The notes beneath the pieces were generated by a model. The model worked only from the letters and a program-made list of their open reading frames with translations, ran no database searches and had not been told where the DNA came from. From the NCBI RefSeq assembly GCF_000689255.1, contig NZ_HG964446.1, positions 2,572,809-2,636,808 on the forward strand: DNA of 64,000 bases, given 5' to 3'. Positions within the stretch are counted from its first letter, which is position 1. Each line of letters begins with the position of its first letter. Below are positions 53,248 through 63,545 of this stretch, piece by piece. The DNA is from Mycobacterium triplex (GTDB lineage Bacteria; Actinomycetota; Actinomycetes; Mycobacteriales; Mycobacteriaceae). Made by a program: the position numbers and the translations under genes.

Positions 53248-53747
53248 GGATGCCACCGGCTCGCGGTGCGGACCACCTCGCCGCCGGAGCCCAACGGGTA
53301 CAGGTGCCAGGTCTGCCAGCGCCAGCCGGTGCCGTCCGGTTCGGCGGCCAGCACGGTCAGCGCGGCCTCATCGCCGGGGAAAGCGCCACCGAGCCAAGCG
53401 GTTTCGGCCCGGCACCGGTTGCGCAGCTTACGCGCCAGTTGGCGAAACGTCGCCTCGTCGTGTGTGGCGGTGCGGGATTCCAGCGAGTAACCCGCTGCTT
53501 CGGCGCGCTCGGGCAGCGTGCCGGTGTCGGCGTCGGCGGTGCAGGACACCTGCTCGGAGAAGGTGGTCGCGGCGTGCTCGATCGTGACCAGATGCGAGGC
53601 GCCGAGCACCGCGAGGCGCACCGCGCCGCCGTCGGGGTGCCGCAGCGAATGGCTGGCCAGCAGCGGCGGTGCGGGCGCGTTGAGGGCGAGCCGCAGCCTG
53701 CTCCCGGACACGTCGGCTGGGGCTACGGCGAGCTGATACAGCGGCAC
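53244..53747 (-). CDS. DUF2617 family protein
   Basis: This 167-residue cytosolic protein has the DUF2617 features VLGASHLVTIE and WRWQTWHLYPLGSGGEVVRT. It starts with GTG 53747, nine bases after the DUF4178 stop, and overlaps the DUF4247 start. No catalytic motif was recognised. Confidence 0.8.
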   Translation of the reverse strand: MPLYQLAVAPADVSGSRLRLALNAPAPPLLASHSLRHPDGGAVRLAVLGASHLVTIEHAATTFSEQVSCTADADTGTLPERAEAAGYSLESRTATHDEATFRQLARKLRNRCRAETAWLGGAFPGDEAALTVLAAEPDGTGWRWQTWHLYPLGSGGEVVRTASRWHP

Positions 53748-53756
53748 CGCGCGTCC

Positions 53757-54362
53757 CTACGGCGAGCCCGGCGTGGGCGCCGGGTAGACGGTGAGCTCGC
53801 CCGGCGACACCGGCTTGCCCGTCGAGATCTCCCAGGGCGTGCCGGGTGCCCAGCGCTCGAACGAAAGCAGCACCGTCTCGTCGGCGTTGGCGCAGTCGAC
53901 GAACTCCATCTCGCCGCCGGCCGGCAGGCCGGTCGTGCCCTCGGTGGTGTACGACGCCCGCCCGCGTTCCGACTCGTGCAACGCCATCCCGTCGACCAGG
54001 TACTGGTCGCCGGGCTGCAACGTGAGGTCCTTGCGGGTGACCCACATGACGAGCTCGAGGCGACCGTCGTCTTCTTCGACGGCGAACCAGGTCGGCAGGT
54101 CACCGCCCTCCAGCAGGTGCTCCCACCACACGAACGGTCCCTCACGAAACGTCACCGACCCGCGGACCACGTAGTCCACGCCGCCGTAGCTGACGATGGC
54201 GCCCGGGCCCAGTTGGCGGGGCCCGAACTGCGGCATCGCGTCGGCGGACAGGGGATCGGGGCGCCCGCGCGGCGCGGCCTTCGGGCGCTTCGAGGCTATG
54301 ACGAGCACGATGACGGACGCGATGAACAGCACCGCGGCCAGCACGACCAGCACCGTTCCCAC
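53757..54362 (-). CDS. DUF4178 family protein
   Basis: This 201-residue protein has an N-terminal membrane helix (about 3-24) and a beta-rich DUF4178 domain (GAIVSYGGVDYVVRGSVTF, and WFAVEEDDGRLELV). DUF4178 genes are repeatedly found beside polyamine-synthase-like genes. GTG 54362 starts the four-gene operon that ends in speE. It is divergent from ruvC. Confidence 0.8.
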   Translation of the reverse strand: MGTVLVVLAAVLFIASVIVLVIASKRPKAAPRGRPDPLSADAMPQFGPRQLGPGAIVSYGGVDYVVRGSVTFREGPFVWWEHLLEGGDLPTWFAVEEDDGRLELVMWVTRKDLTLQPGDQYLVDGMALHESERGRASYTTEGTTGLPAGGEMEFVDCANADETVLLSFERWAPGTPWEISTGKPVSPGELTVYPAPTPGSP

Positions 54363-54469
54363 GCAAACCTCCCGTCGCCGCGGCGGTGGAGCGAACGTCG
54401 GCTTAAGTTAACAGCTCTTGCCTGGGCCGCGTGTCGTGCCCGACGCCGTCCGGCCCGACCGCTAGGCTA

Positions 54470-54485
54470 TCGAACAGCTGTTCGG
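54470..54485. promoter_or_regulatory. LexA (SOS) box upstream of ruvC
   Basis: TCGAAC-AGCT-GTTCGG matches the mycobacterial SOS box TCGAAC-N4-GTTCGA in 11 of 12 arm positions. It lies 19 bases upstream of the ruvC ATG. Regulation of ruvCAB by LexA is established in mycobacteria, so DNA damage should induce this operon. Confidence 0.85.
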
Positions 54486-54504
54486 TACTAGGTTGGAGCA
54501 TGCT

Positions 54505-55059
54505 ATGCGCGTGATGGGCGTCGACCCCGGACTGACCCGGTGCGGGCTGTCCATGGTCGAAAGCGGGCGCGGCCGCAATATCGTCGCGCTGGATGTCGAC
54601 GTGGTCCGCACCCCGTCGGATACCGCGCTGCCCAGACGGCTGCTGACCATCAGCGACGCCGTCGAGCACTGGCTGGACACGCATCAGCCCGATGTCATCG
54701 CGATCGAGCGGGTGTTCGCCCAGCACAACGTGTCCACCGTGATGGGCACCGCGCAGGCCGGCGGCGTGATCGCGGTGGCGGCGGCCAAACGCGATATCGA
54801 CGTGCACTTCCATACCCCCAGTGAGGTCAAGGCCGCGGTCACCGGCAACGGCACCGCCGACAAGGCTCAGGTCACCGCGATGGTCACCAGAATCCTTGCG
54901 CTGCAAGCCAAACCGACGCCGGCCGACGCCGCCGATGCGCTTGCACTGGCCATCTGCCATTGCTTCAGAGCGCCGATGCTGGCCCGGATGGCCAAGGCGG
55001 AGGCGCTCGCGGCCGAGCAGCGCCGCAAGTACGCCGCCAGGCTGAAGGCTGCCCGATGA
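54505..55059 (+). CDS. ruvC: Holliday junction resolvase RuvC
   Basis: This 184-residue RNase H-like endonuclease has the catalytic acids D7 (VMGVDPG), E68 (IAIERVF), D141 and D144 (DAADAL). It cuts Holliday junctions with RuvAB. ATG 54505 is the family start; an upstream TTG is not needed. It overlaps ruvA by four bases (ATGA). Confidence 0.96.
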   Translation: MRVMGVDPGLTRCGLSMVESGRGRNIVALDVDVVRTPSDTALPRRLLTISDAVEHWLDTHQPDVIAIERVFAQHNVSTVMGTAQAGGVIAVAAAKRDIDVHFHTPSEVKAAVTGNGTADKAQVTAMVTRILALQAKPTPADAADALALAICHCFRAPMLARMAKAEALAAEQRRKYAARLKAAR

Positions 55060-55661
55060 TCGCCTCGGTGCGCGGTGAGGTGCTCGAGGTGGCACTCGAT
55101 CATGCGGTGATCGAGGCCGGCGGCGTCGGCTACCGGGTGAACGCGACACCGTCGACGCTGGCGGCGCTGCGCCGCGGCAGCCAGGCCCGGCTGATCACCG
55201 CGATGATCGTGCGCGAGGATTCGCAGACGCTGTACGGGTTCGTCGACGGCGACACCCGCGACCTGTTCCTGACGCTGCTGTCGGTGTCGGGCGTCGGGCC
55301 GCGGCTGGCGATGGCGACCCTGGCCGTGCACGACGCCGCGGCGTTACGCCAGGCGCTGGCCGACGGCGACGTCACCGCGCTGACCCGGGTGCCCGGTATC
55401 GGCAAGCGCGGCGCCGAGCGCATGGTTCTGGAGCTGCGCGACAAGATCTATGCGACCGTCGCGCCCGCGGCAGCACTGGCGGTCAACGGCCACGCGGTGC
55501 GCGGCCCGGTGGTCGAGGCGCTGGTCGGCCTGGGCTTCGCGGCCAGGCAGGCCGAGGACGCCACCGACAGCGTGCTGGCATCCAGCCGCGAAAAAGGTGA
55601 GCAGCCAACGACTTCCGACGCGTTGCGGGCCGCGCTGTCGTTGCTGGGTAAGTCCAAATGA
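55056..55661 (+). CDS. ruvA: Holliday junction DNA helicase subunit RuvA
   Basis: This 201-residue protein has an N-terminal OB fold, central helix-hairpin-helix pairs ([12 protein letters not shown] and [19 protein letters not shown]) and a C-terminal domain that binds RuvB (about 150-201). ATG 55056 overlaps ruvC, and its stop overlaps ruvB (ATGA). Confidence 0.96.
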   Translation: MIASVRGEVLEVALDHAVIEAGGVGYRVNATPSTLAALRRGSQARLITAMIVREDSQTLYGFVDGDTRDLFLTLLSVSGVGPRLAMATLAVHDAAALRQALADGDVTALTRVPGIGKRGAERMVLELRDKIYATVAPAAALAVNGHAVRGPVVEALVGLGFAARQAEDATDSVLASSREKGEQPTTSDALRAALSLLGKSK

Positions 55662-56707
55662 GCGACGACGAATCCGAGGACTACGCGGATCGCGACCTGT
55701 CTCCGACGCTGACCGTCGGAGAGGGCGACATCGACGTCAGCCTGCGGCCCCGCTCGCTGCGGGAGTTCATCGGCCAGGCCCGGGTCCGGGAACAACTGCA
55801 GCTGGTGCTCGAGGGCGCCAAAAACCGTGGCGGCACACCGGATCACATTCTGCTGTCCGGCCCGCCGGGACTGGGCAAGACGTCGCTGGCGATGATCATC
55901 GCCGCCGAACTCGGGTCCTCGCTGCGGGTGACGTCGGGGCCGGCGCTGGAGCGAGCCGGCGACCTGGCCGCGATGCTGTCCAATCTGGTCGAGCACGACG
56001 TGTTGTTCATCGACGAGATCCACCGCATCGCGCGGCCGGCCGAGGAGATGCTCTACCTGGCGATGGAGGACTTCCGGGTCGACGTCGTGGTGGGCAAAGG
56101 CCCAGGGGCAACATCGATTCCGCTGGAGGTGGCGCCGTTCACGCTGGTCGGCGCGACCACCCGGTCCGGCGCGCTGACCGGGCCGCTGCGGGACCGGTTC
56201 GGTTTCACCGCGCACATGGATTTCTACGAGCCGGCCGATCTGGAGCGGGTGCTGGCGCGTTCGGCCGGGATCCTCGGCATCGAGCTGGGCGCCGAAGCCG
56301 GCGCGGAGATCGCCCGGCGGTCGCGCGGCACGCCGCGCATCGCCAACCGGTTGCTGCGCCGGGTCCGGGACTTCGCCGAGGTGCGCGCCGACGGGGTGAT
56401 CACCCGCGACGTCGCCAAGTCCGCGCTGGAGGTTTACGACGTCGACGAGCTCGGGCTCGACCGCCTGGATCGGGCGGTGCTGTCGGCGCTGACCCGCAGC
56501 TTCGGCGGCGGCCCGGTCGGGGTTTCGACGCTCGCGGTGGCGGTCGGGGAGGAGGCGACCACCGTCGAGGAGGTGTGCGAGCCGTTCCTGGTACGCGCCG
56601 GCATGGTCGCGCGGACGCCGCGCGGCCGGGTGGCCACCGCGCAGGCCTGGACCCATCTGGGTATGACACCGCCGGCCGGAATCACGCAGCCGGGGCTATT
56701 CGACTAG
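55658..56707 (+). CDS. ruvB: Holliday junction DNA helicase RuvB
   Basis: This 349-residue AAA+ motor has Walker [10 protein letters not shown] (68-76), Walker B with D118-E119 (FIDEIH), the arginine finger region (GPLRDRFG) and a C-terminal winged helix. It drives branch migration with RuvA. It ends the ruvCAB operon. Confidence 0.97.
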   Translation: MSDDESEDYADRDLSPTLTVGEGDIDVSLRPRSLREFIGQARVREQLQLVLEGAKNRGGTPDHILLSGPPGLGKTSLAMIIAAELGSSLRVTSGPALERAGDLAAMLSNLVEHDVLFIDEIHRIARPAEEMLYLAMEDFRVDVVVGKGPGATSIPLEVAPFTLVGATTRSGALTGPLRDRFGFTAHMDFYEPADLERVLARSAGILGIELGAEAGAEIARRSRGTPRIANRLLRRVRDFAEVRADGVITRDVAKSALEVYDVDELGLDRLDRAVLSALTRSFGGGPVGVSTLAVAVGEEATTVEEVCEPFLVRAGMVARTPRGRVATAQAWTHLGMTPPAGITQPGLFD

Positions 56708-56770
56708 TGGCGATCGCAAGCGCGGCGCAGCCGGGCGCGGCGGGTCGGCACCCGAGATAGGGGAGGCGCC

Positions 56771-57157
56771 ATGATCACCGCCGGACTGGTATTCGCCGCG
56801 CTGGCGGCGTTGCTGCACGTCTACATCTTCACGATGGAGTCGTTCACCTGGACCTCGCCCCGGACCCGTGCCGCGTTCGGTACGACACCCGAGGAGGCCG
56901 AGACCACCCAGCTGCTCGCCTTCAACCAGGGCTTTTACAACCTGTTCCTGGCGATCATCGCCGGCATCGGCATCGCCGAGGTGGCGATGGGGCACCGGCT
57001 GATCGGTGCCGCGCTTGTCTTCGCCGGCGTCGGATCCATGGTCGCGGCCGCGCTTGTCCTGGTGGTGTCGGCACCGGACAAGGCCCGGGCGGCGGTGATG
57101 CAGGGCACCTTCCCGTTGATCTCGATCGTGCTGCTGGTCCTCGGCCTGGCCACGTAG
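56771..57157 (+). CDS. DUF1304 membrane protein
   Basis: This 128-residue protein has about four membrane helices and the DUF1304 motif HVYIFTMESFTW and AFNQGFYNLFLA. Function unknown. ATG 56771 follows GGGGAGG. It lies 63 bases after ruvB and could be read from the same transcript. Confidence 0.85.
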   Translation: MITAGLVFAALAALLHVYIFTMESFTWTSPRTRAAFGTTPEEAETTQLLAFNQGFYNLFLAIIAGIGIAEVAMGHRLIGAALVFAGVGSMVAAALVLVVSAPDKARAAVMQGTFPLISIVLLVLGLAT

Positions 57158-57229
57158 CCGGGTTACAACCGCGGACCCCAGGGTATCCAGGCGGTGCTGA
57201 AGTAGTCCGGCGTCAAATAGGGGGATGCA

Positions 57230-57925
57230 ATGAGTTACGCACAAGACGGCCATCCGGGCAGGCTGTGGATGCCACGCTCGCGCGGTGCGGTTTGTGGGTT
57301 GATCCTGATCGTTCTTGGTGCTTGGGGTGCGTTGATACCGTTCGTCGGTCCACACTTCAACTTCGCCTACACACCCGACCGGGAGTGGGCATGGACCACG
57401 GCTCGCGGCTGGCTCGAAGTGCTGCCGGGCGGCGTGACCGCGCTGGGCGGCCTGCTGCTGATCTTTTCCGGAAATCGGGCCACCGCGATCGTGGGCGGCT
57501 GGCTGGCGGTGCTGGCCGGCGGCTGGTTCGTGATCGGTGGCGAGGTCGCTCCGATGCTGGGGATCGGGTCTGCCGGAGACCCGGTCGCCGCGACCGACCG
57601 CAAGCGCGCCGCACTCGAGATTTCGTACTTCTCGGGTCTGGGTGCCTTGATCGTCTTCATCGGCGGCATCGCGCTGGCACGCCTGGCGGTGCGACTGGCC
57701 AGCGATATCGAAGCCCTCGCGCGGGTACGGTCCGCGGCGCCGGCGGCCAGCGAGCCCGTCTACATGTCGGGGCTACAAGAGCCGCACCGCGAGGTGGAGC
57801 CGGACGCCCTGACCGCTCCGCGGGTGGAGTCGTCCGAGGACCCGAAGGCCGGGGGTTGGCGCAAGCAACGCGCCGGCGCTGCGCCGGGCGCGGCATACCT
57901 GCGCTGGCCGCATCCCCAAGGCTAG
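57230..57925 (+). CDS. Conserved four-helix membrane protein
   Basis: This 231-residue protein has about four hydrophobic helices between residues 18 and 165 and a charged C-terminal tail of about 60 residues that is likely cytosolic. Segments such as GVTALGGLLLIFSGNRATAI are typical of mycobacterial envelope proteins of unknown role. ATG 57230; it converges on the carboxylic acid reductase gene with an 11-base gap. Confidence 0.7.
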   Translation: MSYAQDGHPGRLWMPRSRGAVCGLILIVLGAWGALIPFVGPHFNFAYTPDREWAWTTARGWLEVLPGGVTALGGLLLIFSGNRATAIVGGWLAVLAGGWFVIGGEVAPMLGIGSAGDPVAATDRKRAALEISYFSGLGALIVFIGGIALARLAVRLASDIEALARVRSAAPAASEPVYMSGLQEPHREVEPDALTAPRVESSEDPKAGGWRKQRAGAAPGAAYLRWPHPQG

Positions 57926-57936
57926 GCTGTCCGCTC

Positions 57937-60900
57937 CTACAACAGCCCGAGCAGTCGCAGGTCGCTGACGTATTTGGCGATGATTGGTGCCCCGATGTGC
58001 GGAATGTCCTTGTCGGGGCCAACTTTGGCGTCCTGGACGGCCGCCCGGAACCGGTCGGTCGGTGCCATCGACCCGCGGATCGGCTGCTCCGGCTTCTGGT
58101 AGTTGTGCAACAGCGGCAACAGCGAGGCGTTGCGCTGCTTTTCGGGCAGTCCGCGCAGGGCGGTCTCGAACCGCGGCAGCCAGTCGCCGTAGTCGTCGAT
58201 GCGCTGGATCGCGTTGCCGTCGGCGATCAGCCAATCGACGAACTCGTCCATCCCGATGCCGTCGTCGTACGGGTTCATCACGTGGTAGGTCTGGAAGCTC
58301 TGCACGTTCTGCGCCCCCAGCGTCGAGACCGCTTCGGCGATGAACTCCACCGGCAGGCCGTCGTAGTGCGCCCGCTGCCGGTTGCCCTCGGCTTGATCGT
58401 TTGGGCGCTCGTAGAACGAGCCCGGCGCGATGCCGGTGGCCACCAGGCTCAGCATCATGCGGGTGAACATGTCCGGCACGTTGAGCTGGCCGGCGTAGCT
58501 GGTGTCGGCCAGGATCATGTCGCAGCGGAACACCGCCACGGGCAGGCCACACAGGTCGTTGGCCTCGCGCAGCAACACCTCGCCGGCCCACTTGCTGTTG
58601 CCGTAGCCGTTGGCGTAGCTGTCGTTGATCTGCCGGGTGGCGCTGATCTCGCGGATGTCGGCGTCTTCGACGAACGCACCCGGCTTGATCTGGTCGCCCA
58701 CCCCGATCGTGGACACGTAGGTGTAGGGCTTCTTCTTCCCGGTCAGCGCGACGCGGATCAGCTCGGCGGTGCCGACGGCGTTGGGGCCGAACAGCTCGCT
58801 GTACGGCAGCACGTGGTTGACCAGCGCGGCCGGGTCGACGATCAGGTCGACGGTGTCGGCCAGCCGCCGCCAGGTCGCGGCGTCCAGGCCGAGGTCGGCC
58901 TCGCCCTTGTCGCCGGCGATGACCTCGAGGTGGTCGGCGGCCAACTCCCGGTAGTGCGCCAGCAGCTTGGGGTCACCACTATCGAACGTCTTGTCCAGCC
59001 GGGCCCGGGCGTCGGCGTCGGTCTTGGCCCGCACCAGCGCGATCACCTTGCCGTCGACCAGGTCCATGCGCTCCAGCCATTGCAGCGCGAGGTATCGGCC
59101 CAGGAAGCCGGTCGCGCCGGTCAGCAGCACCGTGCGCACCTCGGACGCGGGCGCCGGCAGGTTCGGTGCGGCCGCCAGCGTCGCCGCGTCGATGAACTTG
59201 TCCAGCGTGAGGTCGGAGGCGTGCACCTCGACGGCGTCCCGACCGTGCACCGACGCGAAGCTGGGCCGCTTGCTGCCCTGGCGCTCGGACTCGATGTAGG
59301 CGGCGATGGCCGCCAGGTCGTTGGCCGGGCTGACGATCACGCCCACCGGCACGTCGACCTCGAAGATCTCGTGCAGCAGGTTGCCGAAAGTCAACGCCGA
59401 CAACGAATCTCCACCCAGATCGGTGAAGTGGGCATCGGGTGTGAGCTCGGTGCTGGCCGCGCCCAGCAGCGCCGCCGCGGCCCGGCTCACGGTCTGCAGC
59501 ACCGGCGCGGTGGCGCCGCTGCGGCGTAGCTCGCCGAGCTCGTTGGCCTGGCCGGCGGCCAGGTCGGCGTAGAGCTGTTCCAGACGCTCGCCGTACTGCT
59601 GCTTGAGCTTGGGCCACGCCAGCTTGCGAATCCCGGTCAGCAGACCGTTCTCCAGCGTGAACGGCGTGGTCTCGATCAGGAAGTCACGCGGCACCTCATA
59701 GGACTGCAGGCCGGCCTCCTTCGCGACCGTCTGCAGCGAGTCGGCGATCCGGCCCTTGAGCTCGTCGGCTCCATAGCGCTCCAGTGCCTCCTCGCTGGGC
59801 ACGATCACCGCCAGCAGGTAGGGGTGCGCGCTGTTGCCGTAGACGTAGATCTGGCGCACCAGCGGGCTGTTGCCGAACACCGCTTCCAGCTTGGCGACGG
59901 TGACGAACTCGCCCTGCGCCAGCTTCAGCACGTTGTTGCGGCGGTCGACGTACACCACCTTGTTGGGCGCGATTTCGGCCACCACGTCGCCGGTGCGGTA
60001 GTAGCCGTCCGGGTCGAACACCCCGGCGGTGGTCTCCGGGCGCTTGTAGTAGCCGGGGAACATGTTCTCCGTCTTGAGCAACAGCTCACCGCGCGGGTAC
60101 GGCCGGTCGGTGGCGAAGTAGCCCAGATCCGGCACGTCGACCAGCTTGTAGTCGATCACCGGCGGGCGCTGCACCTCACCGTCGAACAACACCATCCCGG
60201 CCTCGGTCGAGCCGTAGCCGTCCAGCAGGTGCATGTCGAGCAGCTCTTCCACCCACGCCTTCAGGTCTCCGGAGGTGGGCGCCGAGCCCGTCATCGCGAA
60301 GATGAACCGACCGCCCAGCAGGTGCTGCGAAATCTCGTTCATGACGTCGGCTTCGCTGCCACCACGGTCGACGCGGCGCTGGTACTCGCCGTACAGCGTC
60401 TCCCAGATGCGCGGCACGAAGTTCATCTCGGTGGGCCGCACCAGCTCGAGGTCTTCCAGCAGTGTCGACAGGTCGCTGCGGGCGGCGAAGTAGGCCGTGC
60501 CGCCGTTGCCGAGCGTGCCGTACAGGATGCCGCGGCCCATCACGTGGCTCATCGGCATGAAGTTGAGGGTGATCGACGCGACGGTCTCGCCGAACCAGTT
60601 GCGGCCCGACCGGCGCCACATCTTGCCGACGTTGCGCCGGGGATACATCGCGCCCTTGGGGGCGCCGGTGCTGCCCGAGGTGTAGATCAACAGCGCCAGC
60701 TCGTCGTCGTCGACGGCCGCCGCCGGCGTAGCGGGCAATGTCGCGCCGCGCTGCAGCAGGTCGGCGAGGGGTTCGACGGTCAGCGCGGTATCCGCCAACC
60801 GGGCCCGAGCGCTTTCCACCGCTTCGCGCTCGTCGTCGACCTCGGGGTGGTAGTCGAACACCACGAGCTTGGTGGGCCGGTGGTCGGTGCTCAGGATCAG

Positions 60901-61425
60901 CTCGACGGCGTCGGACAGCTGGTTGGTGCTCGCCGCGAAAACGGCGGGCTCGGTCTCGGTCACGATCGGCTGGAGCTGGGCGACCGCGGCGCTGGTCTGC
61001 AGTGGGACACTCACCGCGCCGACCATTCCGAGCGCGATGTCGATGGTGGTGAAGTCGACGCTGTTGAAGCCCAGTGCCGCCACCCGGTCGCCCGGCCGCA
61101 GGCCGTCGCGGGTCAGGGCACGAGCCACGGCGTCGACGCGTTCGCGCAGTTCACCGAAGGTGATGGTGTCGTAGCGGGGGAGGAGCCCCAGCACCGTGCG
61201 TCCGGTCTTGGCGTCCTTGACGAATTCGACGGCGCGCTGCCCGAGGGCCGGGCGGTCACCGTAACCCTCGAGCACGGTCTGGATGATCTGCGGAAGTTGC
61301 AGTCCAGGCTGCTCGAGCGCCTCGACGACCGCCGGGTCCGGCTTGGCGGCGGCGAACTGTGGGTCGGTCGCGGTCAGATTTTCGATGCGGCGTTCGAGCC
61401 GCTCTTCACGAGTGGTGGTCGACAT
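57937..61425 (-). CDS. car: Carboxylic acid reductase (FadD9-type)
   Basis: This 1162-residue multidomain enzyme has an adenylation domain (P-loop [11 protein letters not shown] at about 248), a carrier domain with phosphopantetheine Ser674 ([10 protein letters not shown]) and a reductase domain ([13 protein letters not shown] at about 765). It reduces carboxylic acids to aldehydes with ATP and NADPH. The C-terminus [15 protein letters not shown] matches known mycobacterial CARs. ATG 61425 ([13 protein letters not shown]) was chosen; earlier starts at 61440 and 61482 are in frame. The protein needs a phosphopantetheinyl transferase from elsewhere. gabT is 172 bases upstream on the same strand. 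Confidence 0.95.
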   Translation of the reverse strand: MSTTTREERLERRIENLTATDPQFAAAKPDPAVVEALEQPGLQLPQIIQTVLEGYGDRPALGQRAVEFVKDAKTGRTVLGLLPRYDTITFGELRERVDAVARALTRDGLRPGDRVAALGFNSVDFTTIDIALGMVGAVSVPLQTSAAVAQLQPIVTETEPAVFAASTNQLSDAVELILSTDHRPTKLVVFDYHPEVDDEREAVESARARLADTALTVEPLADLLQRGATLPATPAAAVDDDELALLIYTSGSTGAPKGAMYPRRNVGKMWRRSGRNWFGETVASITLNFMPMSHVMGRGILYGTLGNGGTAYFAARSDLSTLLEDLELVRPTEMNFVPRIWETLYGEYQRRVDRGGSEADVMNEISQHLLGGRFIFAMTGSAPTSGDLKAWVEELLDMHLLDGYGSTEAGMVLFDGEVQRPPVIDYKLVDVPDLGYFATDRPYPRGELLLKTENMFPGYYKRPETTAGVFDPDGYYRTGDVVAEIAPNKVVYVDRRNNVLKLAQGEFVTVAKLEAVFGNSPLVRQIYVYGNSAHPYLLAVIVPSEEALERYGADELKGRIADSLQTVAKEAGLQSYEVPRDFLIETTPFTLENGLLTGIRKLAWPKLKQQYGERLEQLYADLAAGQANELGELRRSGATAPVLQTVSRAAAALLGAASTELTPDAHFTDLGGDSLSALTFGNLLHEIFEVDVPVGVIVSPANDLAAIAAYIESERQGSKRPSFASVHGRDAVEVHASDLTLDKFIDAATLAAAPNLPAPASEVRTVLLTGATGFLGRYLALQWLERMDLVDGKVIALVRAKTDADARARLDKTFDSGDPKLLAHYRELAADHLEVIAGDKGEADLGLDAATWRRLADTVDLIVDPAALVNHVLPYSELFGPNAVGTAELIRVALTGKKKPYTYVSTIGVGDQIKPGAFVEDADIREISATRQINDSYANGYGNSKWAGEVLLREANDLCGLPVAVFRCDMILADTSYAGQLNVPDMFTRMMLSLVATGIAPGSFYERPNDQAEGNRQRAHYDGLPVEFIAEAVSTLGAQNVQSFQTYHVMNPYDDGIGMDEFVDWLIADGNAIQRIDDYGDWLPRFETALRGLPEKQRNASLLPLLHNYQKPEQPIRGSMAPTDRFRAAVQDAKVGPDKDIPHIGAPIIAKYVSDLRLLGLL

Positions 61426-61596
61426 GACAGTTCCTTGCATTGCTGAGAAGTTCAGGCTGTTCGCGCAACGCTGCGCTGACAATTAGAACGTTAGCGAAGC
61501 TAAAGGTATTCCTCAATGATTTTACCTGTGGCATTGGTGTGAATTCGCCCACGACCGGCTCCGGCGGCGGGGTCCGGACCATGAAGGGCCGCGCGT

Positions 61597-62937
61597 CTAC
61601 AGATCGGCCAGCAGCAGGCGCAGCACCTCGAGACCCTCGGTGAGCAGCTCGTCGCTGATGGTCAGCGGGGGCAGCAGCCGGACGATGTTGCCGTACATGC
61701 CGCAGGTCAGCACGATCACTCCGGCGGCGCCGGCCGCGGTGGCCAGTTTGTTCGTCAGCTCGGCGTCGGGCTCGCTGGTGCCGGACTTGACCAGCTCGAC
61801 GGCGATCATGGCGCCGCGGCCGCGCACGTCGCCGATCCGGTCGTCGCCGGCCTGCATCCGCAGCAGCACGTCGGTGATCAGCCGTTCGATCTGCTGGGCC
61901 CGCTCGATCAGGCCGTCGTTCTCGATGGTCGCGATGCTGGCCAGGGCCGCCGCGCAGGCCACCGGGTTACCGCCGAACGTGCCGCCCAGGCCGCTGACGT
62001 GCGGGGCGTCCATGATCTCGGCCCGGCCGGTCACCGCCGACAGCGGCAGCCCGCCGGCGATGCCCTTGGCGGTGCAGATCAGGTCGGGTTCGATGCCCTC
62101 GTGCTCGCAGGCGAACATCGCCCCGGTGCGCGCGAAGCCGCTTTGCACCTCGTCGGCGATGAACACCACATTGTTCTTGCGGCACCAGTCCACCAGCGCG
62201 GGCAGGAAGCCCTCGGCCGGGACGATGAATCCGCCCTCACCCTGGATGGGTTCGATGATGACGGCGGCCAGGTTGGCGGCGCCGATCTGCTTGTCCAGGA
62301 CGCTGATCGCCCGCGCGGCGGCCAGTTCGCCGTCGGTGGCCAGGTCCTTGTCGAGCAGGCCGTCGCGGTACGGGTAGGACATCGGCGCCCGGTAGATCTC
62401 CGGCGCAAACGGCCCGAAACCACTTTTGTACGGCATCGACTTGGCCGTCAGCGCCATCGCCATGTTGGTGCGGCCGTGGTAGGCGTGGTCGAAGGCCGCG
62501 ACGGCGGTCTTGCGGGTGTACGACCGCGCGATCTTGACGGAGTTCTCGACGGCCTCGGCCCCGGAGTTGAACAACACCGAACGCTTCTCGCCGGAGCCGG
62601 GAGTGATCCGGTTCAGCTCTTCGGCGACCGCGACGTAGGACTGGTACGGCGTGACCATGAAGCAGGTGTGGGTGAACTCGGCGACCTGCTCGCGCACGGC
62701 GTCGACCACTCGCGGCGCGGAGTTGCCGATCGTGGTGACCGCGATGCCGGAGCCCAGGTCGATCAGCCGGTTTCCGTCGACGTCCTCGACGATGCCGCCG
62801 CCGGCGCGCGCGACGTACACGGGCAGGGTGACACCGACGCCGGCCGATACCGCCGAGGTGCGGCGCTTGTCGAGCTCCAGCGACTTGGGACCAGGAATTT
62901 CGGTAACCAGCTGGCGGGTCTGTTCGAGGCTGGCCAC
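61597..62937 (-). CDS. gabT: 4-Aminobutyrate aminotransferase
   Basis: This 446-residue class III PLP-dependent aminotransferase has the Schiff-base Lys291 in CTAKGIAGG, the PLP-contacting FNSGAEAVENSVK and FIADEVQSGFARTG. It converts 4-aminobutyrate and 2-oxoglutarate to succinate semialdehyde and glutamate. It starts with GTG 62937. Divergent from yajC. In M. tuberculosis the same gene precedes fadD9; a metabolic link (aldehyde production) is possible but unproven. Confidence 0.92.
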   Translation of the reverse strand: MASLEQTRQLVTEIPGPKSLELDKRRTSAVSAGVGVTLPVYVARAGGGIVEDVDGNRLIDLGSGIAVTTIGNSAPRVVDAVREQVAEFTHTCFMVTPYQSYVAVAEELNRITPGSGEKRSVLFNSGAEAVENSVKIARSYTRKTAVAAFDHAYHGRTNMAMALTAKSMPYKSGFGPFAPEIYRAPMSYPYRDGLLDKDLATDGELAAARAISVLDKQIGAANLAAVIIEPIQGEGGFIVPAEGFLPALVDWCRKNNVVFIADEVQSGFARTGAMFACEHEGIEPDLICTAKGIAGGLPLSAVTGRAEIMDAPHVSGLGGTFGGNPVACAAALASIATIENDGLIERAQQIERLITDVLLRMQAGDDRIGDVRGRGAMIAVELVKSGTSEPDAELTNKLATAAGAAGVIVLTCGMYGNIVRLLPPLTISDELLTEGLEVLRLLLADL

Positions 62938-63113
62938 GACGTCCTCCTCCCGGCAACGCGCGCGTCGCGTCGCGCTGAAAGCCTATCCGTTCCAGGGGTC
63001 TTGGCGCCCGCCGAGGACTCGGCCCAACCGGGTGCGCCCGACCTGCCAGACTGGACGGGCAGACTGGACCCTCGAAAGCCCAGCAATACCGATACGAAAG
63101 ACAGGCACGTCCG

Positions 63114-63455
63114 ATGGAAAGTTTGGTTTTGTTCCTGCCGTTCCTGCTCATCATGGGCGGGTTCATGTACCTGGCGTCGCGTCGCCAGAAGAAGGCGATG
63201 CAAGCCACCATCGACCTGCACGAGTCGCTGCAGCCGGGGGATCGCGTGCACACGACGTCGGGCCTGGAGGCGACCGTCGTCGCGCTCACCGACGACTCCG
63301 TCGACCTCGAGATCGCCGACGGCGTGGTGACCACCTGGATGAAGCTGGCCATCCGCGACAAGATCGCGCCGGAGGACGACTTCGACGACGACCTGGAAGA
63401 ATCCGACGACGTCGGAGGCCCGGCCGACGAGAGCCGCGTGACCAAGGATCAGTGA
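63114..63455 (+). CDS. yajC: Preprotein translocase subunit YajC
   Basis: This 113-residue protein has one membrane helix (about 3-22), then a cytosolic domain with LHESLQPGDRVHTTSGLEAT, typical of YajC. It joins SecD and SecF to form the Sec accessory complex. ATG 63114. secD follows after 90 bases. Confidence 0.93.
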   Translation: MESLVLFLPFLLIMGGFMYLASRRQKKAMQATIDLHESLQPGDRVHTTSGLEATVVALTDDSVDLEIADGVVTTWMKLAIRDKIAPEDDFDDDLEESDDVGGPADESRVTKDQ

Positions 63456-63545
63456 CCACCCGGTGTCCGATGAGCGGTTGCCGCGCGGCGGGCACGTAGG
63501 CTCTGTCGGGGGTTAGAAACCGATTACCAAGGAGATATAAGGAAA

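Noticed and set aside
57265..59529. 754-codon plus-strand frame
   Set aside because: It crosses a real membrane-protein gene and runs antisense through the carboxylic acid reductase. No coherent protein.
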